Source: CAMEON01 sp964427175 (lineage in GTDB: Bacteria; Bacillota; Clostridia; Oscillospirales; CAG-272). Taken from it: 5,754 nucleotides of DNA. The stretch covers positions 1-5,754 of the forward strand of contig CAYRTP010000163.1 of NCBI GenBank assembly GCA_964427175.1. Direction: 5' to 3'. The notes under the pieces are model-generated. The model made no database searches and was not told the origin of the DNA. It worked only from the letters and a program-made list of their open reading frames with translations. The position numbers and the translations under genes were made by a program. Positions 1 through 5,705 of the stretch are shown piece by piece (position 1 is the stretch's first letter; each line of letters begins with the position of its first letter).

Positions 1-2
1 CA

Positions 3-34
3 CCATGGGGCCCCTACCCCATTGGTATATGGGG
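3..34 (+). repeat. Three-arm inverted-repeat cluster at the left edge
   Basis: ATGGGG at 5-10, CCCCAT at 17-22 and ATGGGG at 29-34 form two mutually exclusive 6-bp hairpins that share the middle arm. The first has a 6-nt loop (11-16) and could be lengthened by CC at 3-4 with GG at 24-25 across a one-base bulge. The second also has a 6-nt loop (23-28). No T-run follows directly, so neither looks like a standard intrinsic terminator. The upstream gene is outside the window, so this could be the 3' end of that transcript or a chance cluster of G and C runs. Confidence 0.3.
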
Positions 35-40
35 GCTGTA

Positions 41-70
41 TTCAAGATTTTTATTATAAAATAGTATAAG
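41..70 (+). promoter_or_regulatory. Candidate promoter for the membrane protein / ymdB pair
   Basis: A -10-like TATAAG at 65-70 lies 18 nt after a weak -35-like TTCAAG at 41-46, inside an AT-rich stretch that contrasts with the GC-rich genes. A second -10-like TATAAA at 55-60 has no partner -35. Transcription would start near 77, giving a leader of about 90 nt with a 5-bp hairpin (GCAGG 73-77 with CCTGC 87-91) and an A/T-rich tract at 111-132. I recognise no riboswitch in this leader. The -35 match is poor (3 of 6), so the call is tentative. Confidence 0.3.
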
Positions 71-151
71 TAGCAGGGGTTTCACACCTGCAAATAGTTC
101 TTTGGAATCTCAAAAAAACTTTAAAATTTTTCCATAATTGAACGCCACAAG

Positions 152-158
152 AAAGGAG
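152..158 (+). promoter_or_regulatory. Ribosome binding site that fixes the start at 165
   Basis: AAAGGAG at 152-158 is followed by a 6-nt spacer and ATG at 165. An in-frame TTG at 138 would add nine residues, but the Shine-Dalgarno would then lie inside the coding sequence and nothing similar precedes 138. Confidence 0.85.
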
Positions 159-164
159 CCCGCT

Positions 165-839
165 ATGTTCGAGTATCTGACTCCCTTTTTCAGATTCCGT
201 TTACTCCTGTCCTACCTCCTGCCCCTCGCCGCGACGCTCGCGCATTATGTATTTCTCGGGCTGGCACTTTCCCGTCTGAGCCGAGCTTTGATGCTTCCCC
301 ACCCGTGCCTTTCCTGGATCCCCTTCGGACAGCTGTACCGCCTGGGACAGGTTGCCGATCGGTACACCGACAACCGCATGACCTCCGAGGCCGACCGAGC
401 CGCCCCCTTCTACACGCCCTCCGATCTGCGGCGCAGGCTGTTGGGATACGGAATCGGGAGCTCGGTCACGGGCGGGCTTGCGTCGGTTGGATTATGGCTC
501 AGCATCGGCTATGTCCTGATGTTTCTGCTCTCCATTCCCATCGTAGCCATGGGCGGAGAGGAGCTTCCTTGGTCCGATTTCATGACCTCGCCCGAGCTGG
601 TCATGATCGGCGGGCTGGTCGCCTTCGTGGCCGGTATTCTTTACCTCGTCCTGTCGATCTGCTTCCTCATGGCCTACTGTCCCGCGCTTTGCCGTATTTT
701 CACCGCGCTGGGGATTTCCTCGCCCTCCCTGCTGACGGCGGTCTCGGTATTCATTCCCGCCCTGGGCGCTATCCTAATTTTTATCTATACCCGTCGAACC
801 GAGGGGCTATCCGACAAATTCGCCCCGCCTACATTTTGA
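165..839 (+). CDS. Multi-pass membrane protein of unknown function
   Basis: This encodes 224 residues when started at the ATG that follows a good Shine-Dalgarno. Four hydrophobic segments are visible, at roughly residues 12-36, 102-130, 146-170 and 187-208, so it should sit in the cytoplasmic membrane. Between the first two lies a polar loop of about 65 residues that begins with a WIPFGQLYRLGQVADRY stretch (51-67) and is rich in Arg and Asp. A similar 'WIPF...lyxlGxiaD' signature recurs in uncharacterised membrane proteins of Clostridia; that resemblance is from memory, not a search. There is no signal peptide distinct from the first helix, no catalytic motif and no obvious transporter fold. 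It lies 37 nt upstream of the YmdB-like gene with only a 4-bp hairpin (GCCG/CGGC, 846-857) between them, so the two are probably cotranscribed. The function is unknown. A membrane scaffold or permease-like accessory is possible, but nothing in the sequence supports one over the other. Confidence 0.8.
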   Translation: MFEYLTPFFRFRLLLSYLLPLAATLAHYVFLGLALSRLSRALMLPHPCLSWIPFGQLYRLGQVADRYTDNRMTSEADRAAPFYTPSDLRRRLLGYGIGSSVTGGLASVGLWLSIGYVLMFLLSIPIVAMGGEELPWSDFMTSPELVMIGGLVAFVAGILYLVLSICFLMAYCPALCRIFTALGISSPSLLTAVSVFIPALGAILIFIYTRRTEGLSDKFAPPTF

Positions 840-876
840 AAATCCGCCGTTTTCGGCATAGAAAAGAGACAACAAC

Positions 877-1653
877 ATGAAAATCTTAACCATTGGCGAC
901 GTTGTCGGCCGCCGCAGTATCGACTACCTGGCCCAGAAACTCCGCAGAGCCGCCGCCTCCATGGGAGCGGACTTTATCGTCTGCAACGGCGAGAACGCCT
1001 CCGAGATCCACGGTTTATGCGCGCGGGATGCCGAGGCCATTCTGGATTGCGGGGTAGACCTCATCACCCTGGGCAACCACGCCTTCGGCAGTCGGGACAT
1101 CTACACCTTCCTGGATGACCGCTCCGCCGAGATCATCCGCCCCGCCAACTACCCCGCCGCCTGTCCCGGGACGGGCTACGCCATTCGTGAGGTCAGCGGG
1201 CTCCGTCTGCTCTGCATGAACCTGTCGGGCACCGCCTTCCTGGATCCCCTGGATAACCCCTTCACGATGGCGGACCGCATCCTGGAGCGGGAGCGGGGGG
1301 CTTATGACATCGCTCTGCTGGACTTCCATGCCGAGGCCACCTCCGAGAAGCTGGCTATGGGGTACCATCTGGACGGACGGGTGCAGATCGTCTTCGGCAC
1401 CCACCCCCACGTCCCCACCGCCGACGCGCGGGTGCTCCCGAAAGGGACGGGCTACATCACCGACCTGGGCATGACGGGTCCCCAAAACGGCATTTTGGGC
1501 ACCGATGCCGAGGCGGTGCTCCACAAGATGCGGACCCATCTGCCCAGCCGTTTCACGGTAGCCGACGGCCCCATCACCGCCCAGGGCGCGCTGTTTACCC
1601 TGGAGGACAAAAAGCCCTACCGCTGTATCAAGGCAGAGCGGGTGGAGTTTTGA
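877..1653 (+). CDS. ymdB: YmdB-like metallophosphoesterase (TIGR00282 family), probable cyclic-nucleotide phosphodiesterase
   Basis: The 258-residue cytoplasmic protein matches the YmdB/TIGR00282 calcineurin-like phosphoesterases over its whole length (Bacillus YmdB is about 264 residues). The expected metal-site motifs appear in order: GDVVG with Asp8, NGEN with Glu39-Asn40, LGNH with Asn67-His68, a DFHAEATSEK block with His151, and GTHPHV with His176 and His178, followed by a conserved YITDLGMTGP strand (193-202). In Bacillus subtilis this enzyme hydrolyses 2',3'-cyclic nucleotides and influences motility versus biofilm. Here that role is inferred from family only. The residues after the NGEN and GNH motifs (ASEIHG, AFG) differ from the AAGG and TWD I expect, which suggests a diverged subfamily. 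The start has only a weak purine-rich site (AAAAGAGA, 862-869), consistent with reinitiation after the upstream membrane gene 37 nt away. The RNase Y gene that precedes ymdB in Bacillus is not in this position. Confidence 0.88.
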   Translation: MKILTIGDVVGRRSIDYLAQKLRRAAASMGADFIVCNGENASEIHGLCARDAEAILDCGVDLITLGNHAFGSRDIYTFLDDRSAEIIRPANYPAACPGTGYAIREVSGLRLLCMNLSGTAFLDPLDNPFTMADRILERERGAYDIALLDFHAEATSEKLAMGYHLDGRVQIVFGTHPHVPTADARVLPKGTGYITDLGMTGPQNGILGTDAEAVLHKMRTHLPSRFTVADGPITAQGALFTLEDKKPYRCIKAERVEF

Positions 1654-1713
1654 GGCCTTCCGTAGAAATCCGCAATAATCTTTCAAGAAAATGTAAAATC
1701 CCGTTCACATTTC

Positions 1714-1724
1714 TGTGTTACAAT
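1714..1724 (+). promoter_or_regulatory. Extended -10 promoter upstream of the DegV-family gene
   Basis: TGTG at 1714-1717, one spacer base, then TACAAT at 1719-1724 fits the Gram-positive extended -10 (TRTGn plus a one-mismatch TATAAT). No convincing -35 lies 16-18 nt upstream, which an extended -10 can tolerate. Transcription would begin near 1731, leaving about 61 nt of leader before the ATG at 1792. A short inverted repeat (CACA 1706-1709 with TGTG 1714-1717) overlaps the element and could be an operator or chance. I see no terminator after the preceding gene, so read-through from ymdB is also possible. Confidence 0.45.
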
Positions 1725-1755
1725 ACAAGGTAATCATTCAACCGACACTCTAATG

Positions 1756-1791
1756 AAAGGATGCTTTCGTTCCCGAAAGCGGTATACTGCC
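1756..1791 (+). promoter_or_regulatory. Shine-Dalgarno separated from its start codon by a perfect hairpin
   Basis: AAAGGA at 1756-1761 is the only good Shine-Dalgarno near this gene, yet it lies 30 nt before the ATG at 1792. Between them is a perfect 7-bp inverted repeat: GCTTTCG at 1763-1769, loop TTCC, CGAAAGC at 1774-1780, extendable by a U-G pair (1762/1781). Folding it would shorten the effective spacing to about 10-12 nt. This arrangement resembles the folded initiation region of phage T4 gene 38. The inverted repeat is seen directly; its role in initiation is inference. Confidence 0.5.
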
Positions 1792-2655
1792 ATGTCTGAA
1801 AAAATTGTCATTGCTTCTGACAGCACCTGTGACCTCTCTCCTGAGCTGATCGAGAAATACGGCGTGCAGATCCTGCCCCTGGGCGTGGCTCTGGGCGAGC
1901 GTCAGTACACCGACGGCGTGGATATCGACCCTGATTTCATTTACGACCATTACGAGAAGACCAAGGAGCTCCCCAAGACCTCGGCCATCAACATCGCCGA
2001 GTGCGAGGATTTCTTCAAGAAGCACACGGCTGACGGTGCTTCGGTCATTCTCTTTACCATCAGCTCGGATATGTCCTCTACCCACAACAACGCTCTGCTG
2101 GCCGCCGACGCTTGCGAGCGTGTCTACGTGGTGGACACACACAACCTCTCCACCGGCGGCGGTCTGCTGGTCATCAAGGCCTGCGAGCTGGCTGCGGAGG
2201 GGGTTGCTCCCGCCGAGATCGCGGCGACCTGCCGTGAGCTGGCTCCCTGCGTGGATGCCTCCTTCATCATCGACAGCCTGGAATTTCTGTACAAGGGCGG
2301 CCGTTGCTCGGCCCTGGCAGCGTTCGGTGCCAATATGCTCTCTCTCAAGCCTTGCATCGTGGTCAAGGACGGTAAGATGGGCGTAGGCAAGAAGTACCGC
2401 GGCAAGTTTGGTGCCGTGCTTCCCAAGTACGTAAACGACCGTCTGGGGGATGCCTCCGACGTCATCAAGGGACATATCTTCATCACCCACGCGGGCTGTG
2501 AGCAGTCTGTGGTGGACGCTTGCGTCAGCGAGGTCCGCGCCATCGCTCCCGAGGCGGATATCCACGTGACCCGCGCAGGCTGTACCATCTCCTCCCACTG
2601 CGGACGCAACACCCTGGGCGTGCTGTTCATCCGCACCCACGAGCTGGGCGAGTGA
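1792..2655 (+). CDS. DegV-family protein, probable fatty-acid-binding subunit (FakB-like)
   Basis: The protein has 287 residues, the usual size for DegV/FakB proteins, and is complete. FakB proteins bind a free fatty acid and present it to the kinase FakA, giving acyl-phosphate for phospholipid synthesis. Family marks in order are DSTCDL (10-15), LPLGV and a YTDGVDI segment (39-45), PKTSAIN (61-67, the TS lipid-carboxylate motif), TISSDMSSTHNN (89-100), an NLSTGGGLLV helix, LEFLYKGGRCS, LSLKPCIVVKDGKM and a C-terminal ISSHCGRNTLGVLF. The last replaces the GPG that many paralogues have by GRN. An in-frame ATG at 1753 would add 13 basic residues but has no ribosome binding site and precedes the DSTCDL strand by too much; 1792 starts where family members start. 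Arginine codons are only CGT and CGC (five each), unlike the CGG-rich neighbours, suggesting higher expression. A TraX-family gene follows after 11 nt. Which fatty acid is bound cannot be told from the sequence. Confidence 0.9.
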   Translation: MSEKIVIASDSTCDLSPELIEKYGVQILPLGVALGERQYTDGVDIDPDFIYDHYEKTKELPKTSAINIAECEDFFKKHTADGASVILFTISSDMSSTHNNALLAADACERVYVVDTHNLSTGGGLLVIKACELAAEGVAPAEIAATCRELAPCVDASFIIDSLEFLYKGGRCSALAAFGANMLSLKPCIVVKDGKMGVGKKYRGKFGAVLPKYVNDRLGDASDVIKGHIFITHAGCEQSVVDACVSEVRAIAPEADIHVTRAGCTISSHCGRNTLGVLFIRTHELGE

Positions 2656-2666
2656 TCGATTTGTCT

Positions 2667-3437
2667 ATGCAAAAAACAGCTACAGTCCCCTCCGCCCGTC
2701 GGTGGGGACTCTCTGCGTCCACCCTCAAGATCATCGCCTGCATCACCATGGTCATCGACCACCTGGGGGCCTACGTTTTCACCGATGTGGAGATGTTGCG
2801 GATCATCGGGCGGATCTCCTTCCCCATCTTCGCCTACTTCATTGCCGAAGGCTGTCGATACACCCGCCGCAAGCTCAAGCGATTTCTTCTGGTCTTTGGG
2901 CTGGGGGTGATCTGCGAGGCGGTTTACTTCCTCTACGCGGGGACGCTGGAGGGCGGGATCCTGCTGACTTTCTCCCTCTCCATCCTGCTTATCTACCAGG
3001 TACAGGCCCTCAAGCGGGCTTTGGCACAGAAACGGATGGGGACCGCCCTTCTGTGGGGGCTGATCCTGGCCGCCTCGGTGGTGGGAGTCTACGGGTTGAA
3101 CGAATATATTCTGTACGTCAACTACGGCTTCTGGGGGGTACTGATCCCCGTGTTCACCGCCCTGCCCGATTACAAGGAGGGCGAGGCTCCCGCCTGCTTC
3201 AAGCCCCTGTCGGTGCTACCCGTAAAATGGGGATTTTGCGCTCTGGGGATGCTGTTGCTCTGCGTCACCCGGGGGCTGACCACCAATATTCAGTCCTACT
3301 GCCTGCTGGCATTGATTCCCTTGGCGTTTTACAACGGGGCTCCCGGGGTGAAGGGGATGAAGTATGGTTTTTACCTGTTTTATCCGTTGCATCTGATCGT
3401 GATTTTCTTGTTGGGGATGATGTTGAAGATGAATTGA
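2667..3437 (+). CDS. TraX-family integral membrane protein
   Basis: The product is 256 residues of mostly hydrophobic segments with the TraX-family pattern: LKIIACITMVIDHLGAYVF (20-38) with the conserved Asp-His pair at 31-32, LRIIGRISFPIFAYFIAEG (44-62) followed by a basic YTRRKLKR stretch, a YVNYGFWG loop (150-157), and a closing FYLFYPLHLIVIFLLG helix (235-250). F-plasmid TraX acetylates the pilin N-terminus, and the family is distantly like membrane acyltransferases. Chromosomal Clostridia copies such as this one have no assigned substrate, and there are no conjugation genes in the window. The start is uncertain. ATG 2667 is chosen, but GTG 2652 overlaps the DegV stop as GTGA and TTG 2661 is also in frame, adding five or two residues. 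None has a strong Shine-Dalgarno, so translation is probably coupled to the DegV gene. Conserved family residues begin near residue 20, so the start choice does not affect the assignment. Confidence 0.85.
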   Translation: MQKTATVPSARRWGLSASTLKIIACITMVIDHLGAYVFTDVEMLRIIGRISFPIFAYFIAEGCRYTRRKLKRFLLVFGLGVICEAVYFLYAGTLEGGILLTFSLSILLIYQVQALKRALAQKRMGTALLWGLILAASVVGVYGLNEYILYVNYGFWGVLIPVFTALPDYKEGEAPACFKPLSVLPVKWGFCALGMLLLCVTRGLTTNIQSYCLLALIPLAFYNGAPGVKGMKYGFYLFYPLHLIVIFLLGMMLKMN

Positions 3438-3455
3438 CCGTCCGTAAACGGGCGG
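3438..3455 (+). other. Small hairpin directly after the TraX stop codon
   Basis: CCGTCCG (3438-3444) can pair with CGGGCGG (3449-3455) across a TAAA loop, with one G-U pair, and begins at the base after the TGA. The run that follows (CCATGATTTCTC) is not a proper U-tract, so this is at best a weak terminator or an mRNA 3'-end stabiliser upstream of the larger hairpin. Confidence 0.3.
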
Positions 3456-3484
3456 CCATGATTTCTCGCTTTGCTCCGTGAATA

Positions 3485-3525
3485 GACAAGCCACCGCAGT
3501 GCCTTTGGCACTGCGGTGGCTTGTC
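3485..3525. terminator. Perfect 19-bp hairpin between convergent genes, likely bidirectional terminator
   Basis: Bases 3485-3503 and 3507-3525 are exact reverse complements, with only TTT (3506 the last loop base) between them. The hairpin sits 47 nt after the TraX stop on the plus strand and 4 nt after the recG stop on the minus strand, the expected place for a shared terminator of converging transcripts. On the plus strand it is followed by ATATTTAG and on the minus strand by TATTCACGG, so neither side has a strong U-tract. It may therefore end transcription poorly by itself, or act to protect mRNA 3' ends. A dispersed repeat is the alternative. Confidence 0.7.
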
Positions 3526-3529
3526 ATAT

Positions 3530-5695
3530 TTAGTTGAGAATATTGCCCGCACCGACGTACATTTTTTCGACGGTGCGTTTGAGGAGGGGGTGAGCTTTCA
3601 GCTCGGGGTCGTCCTCCAGCATCTCGCGGGCGTAGGCAAAGGCGTGGTTCATGAGCTCGGAATCCGACCAGTTATCCGCCAGGCGGAAGCCGCCGCTCTG
3701 ACGGATCTCGGCACTTCCCGCCGAGGCCAGGAAGTCACCGGGGCCACGCTGGGCCAGGTCCTTCTCTGCGATCTCATAGCCGTCGTAGGTGGTCCGCATG
3801 ACCTCCAGGCGGGCCTTGGCGGTCTCTCCTCCGCCGTCTCGGATGAGGATACAGTAGGATTTACGGGTACCGCGTCCCACGCGGCCTCGGAGCTGATGGA
3901 GCTGGGACAGACCGAACCGCTCGGCGTTCTCAACCAGCATGAGACAGGCGTTGGGGACGTTGACACCCACCTCAATAACGGTGGTAGATACCAGCACCTG
4001 CACCCGTCCCGATGCGAAGTCCCCCATGACCTTGTCCTTATCCGCAGGCTTCATCTTGCCGTGGACGAAGGCCACGGTCAGGTCGGGGAGCCGTTCCTGC
4101 AGGTCGGCGGCGTACCGGACGGCGGCCTTCAGGGGGCGATCCTTGGCCACCTCGGCTATGGTAGTCTGCCCGCCGAAATCCGCGCTCAAGGGAATGAGGG
4201 AGGCATCGGCGGCATCCTCGTCGGGAGCTTCCTCCACCGCGGGGCAGACCACGTAGACCTGGCCGCCCTCGGCCACGTTCTTGCGGATGAAAGCATCCAG
4301 GCGGGCGCGGTAGCTCTCGTCCACCACGAAGGTGTCCACACGCTGTCGCCCGGGGGGCATCTCGTCGATGCGGGAGACCTCCAGGTCGCCGTACAGCACC
4401 AGGGCCAGGGTGCGGGGGATGGGGGTGGCACTCATGACCAGCAGGTGGGCGTTGGCGTTCTTCTCCGAGAGAGTAGCCCGCTGACGGACACCAAAGCGGT
4501 GCTGTTCGTCGGTGACCACCAATCCGGGAGCGGCAAACTCCACCCCCTCGGACAGGAGGGCTTGGGTGCCGATGACCACGTCCAGCCGCTCGGCGGGGTT
4601 GGCGGAGGCCAGGGCGGCGTAGATCTTCCGCTTGGCGGCGGCGGGGGTATGCCCTGTCAGCAGAGCTCCTCGGATACCCAGCTTTTCAAAGAGGGGGAGC
4701 AGGTCGGCGGCGTGCTGGGTGGCCAAGATCCCCGTAGGGGCCATGAGGGCGGCCTGACGGCCTGCCTTGACCGCGACGTACATGGCGGCGGCGGCGCAGA
4801 CCGTCTTACCGCATCCCACGTCACCCACGATCATGCGGTTCATGGCGGTATCCGAGGCCATATCCCGTCGGAGATCGGCCAGGGCGCGGGCCTGGGCCCC
4901 CGTCAGGGAGTAGGGCAAGGCCGACAGGAACTCCCCCATCACGGCCTCGCTGACGGCGCAGGCGGGGGCTCCCGTGATCTTGGCGGTGCGTCCCGCGGTA
5001 CCCAGTCCCAGGGCGAAGCGGAAGAACTCATCAAAGGCCAACCGCCGCTTGGCGGTGTGGAGGGTGGAAAAATCCTCGGGGGTATGGATCTCACGGAGGG
5101 CGTAGCCCAGGGTACAGAGCCCCTCGGACTCACGGATGGACTCGGGAAGGGGGTCCTCCACCTGCACCGTGGCGGGGAGACACTGGGAGATATGCCCCGA
5201 GATCATCTTGTTGCTGATGCCCTCGGTGAGGGGGTAGACAGGGTAGAGAGGGGGCAGGGCGATGCCCTCCACGTAGGGCTCGAAGGCGGGGGCGGTCATG
5301 GTATAGCGGTCCTTCCCCGCCATGTCCACCTTGCCGTAGAAGCGGAAGGTAGAGCCCACGGTGAAGGTACTCCGCAGGTATTCCTGGTTGAAGAAGGTGA
5401 TCTCGCAGGTACCGCTCTCGTCGAAGGCACGGAATTTACAGAGGGTCATACGGCCCTTGACACGGGAGACCCGAGGCTCGGTGGAAACCGTGAGCAGGGT
5501 AGGCATCCGCGCCCCCGATTTGTAGGGCTCCTCGGAGGCCTCGGCCAGCATACGGATATCTCCCCTGTGCTCGTAGGCGCGGGGGAAATGGTAGAGCAAA
5601 TCCTCAACGGTATAAATGCCCATGCGCTCGTAGGCAGTCTTGCGGGCGGAGCCTACGCCATTCAGGGCGGATATGGGGGTATGGAGATACGGCAT
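3530..5695 (-). CDS. recG: ATP-dependent DNA helicase RecG
   Basis: The 721-residue protein is a full-length RecG (Escherichia coli 693), a superfamily 2 translocase that reverses stalled forks and branch-migrates Holliday junctions. The N-terminal LNGVGSARKTAYERMGI segment (11-27) and LLYHFPRAYEHRG (33-45) are family hallmarks. An OB-fold wedge domain covers about 60-155, including FFNQEYL (101-107). Helicase motifs follow: LTGAQARAL (264-272), Walker A GDVGCGKT (291-298), DEQHRFG (396-402), MSATPIPRT (421-429), VHGKMKP (544-550), STTVIEVGVNVP (570-581), QLRGRVGRG (601-609), and the TRG region around GPGDF (651-655) and RQSG (665-668). Oddities: Cys replaces the usual Ser in Walker A, an extra acidic stretch of roughly 20-25 residues lies at about 490-515, and the loop between GPGDF and RQSG is longer than usual. 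AGGAG sits 5 nt before the ATG. The 3' end shares a hairpin with the opposing TraX gene. The identification is secure. Confidence 0.97.
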   Translation of the reverse strand: MPYLHTPISALNGVGSARKTAYERMGIYTVEDLLYHFPRAYEHRGDIRMLAEASEEPYKSGARMPTLLTVSTEPRVSRVKGRMTLCKFRAFDESGTCEITFFNQEYLRSTFTVGSTFRFYGKVDMAGKDRYTMTAPAFEPYVEGIALPPLYPVYPLTEGISNKMISGHISQCLPATVQVEDPLPESIRESEGLCTLGYALREIHTPEDFSTLHTAKRRLAFDEFFRFALGLGTAGRTAKITGAPACAVSEAVMGEFLSALPYSLTGAQARALADLRRDMASDTAMNRMIVGDVGCGKTVCAAAAMYVAVKAGRQAALMAPTGILATQHAADLLPLFEKLGIRGALLTGHTPAAAKRKIYAALASANPAERLDVVIGTQALLSEGVEFAAPGLVVTDEQHRFGVRQRATLSEKNANAHLLVMSATPIPRTLALVLYGDLEVSRIDEMPPGRQRVDTFVVDESYRARLDAFIRKNVAEGGQVYVVCPAVEEAPDEDAADASLIPLSADFGGQTTIAEVAKDRPLKAAVRYAADLQERLPDLTVAFVHGKMKPADKDKVMGDFASGRVQVLVSTTVIEVGVNVPNACLMLVENAERFGLSQLHQLRGRVGRGTRKSYCILIRDGGGETAKARLEVMRTTYDGYEIAEKDLAQRGPGDFLASAGSAEIRQSGGFRLADNWSDSELMNHAFAYAREMLEDDPELKAHPLLKRTVEKMYVGAGNILN

Positions 5696-5700
5696 AGGAA

Positions 5701-5705
5701 CTCCT
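5701..5705 (-). promoter_or_regulatory. recG ribosome binding site
   Basis: On the minus strand AGGAG is followed by a 5-nt spacer and the ATG at 5695. The frame stays open upstream to the window edge, but it contains no ATG, GTG or TTG start there, and the conserved N-terminus fits this start. Confidence 0.85.

Noticed and set aside
73..91. GCAGG/CCTGC hairpin in the leader of the first gene as a riboswitch
   Set aside because: It has only five pairs with a 9-nt loop and no recognisable aptamer core. The leader is too short for the known classes I considered.
846..857. GCCG-TTTT-CGGC between the membrane gene and ymdB as a terminator
   Set aside because: A 4-bp stem without a following T-run is too weak. 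The two genes are more likely cotranscribed.
1015..1686. Antisense open frame over the ymdB-like gene
   Set aside because: Same reasoning: it is fully covered by a gene with intact catalytic motifs, and its own translation is low-complexity Gly/Val/Gln-rich.
1753..1791. ATG at 1753 as the start of the DegV-family gene
   Set aside because: There is no Shine-Dalgarno before it, and it adds 13 residues ahead of the first conserved strand. The family-like N-terminus begins at 1792.
1750..2640. Long antisense open frame across the DegV gene
   Set aside because: It mirrors the GC-rich codon pattern of the real gene, has no family motif or ribosome binding site, and has the His/Gly/Val-rich look of a shadow frame.
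2520..2666. Longer TraX reading frame beginning at 2520
   Set aside because: The first 49 residues are Arg/Pro/His-rich out-of-frame translation of the DegV gene. TraX-like sequence begins only after the DegV stop.
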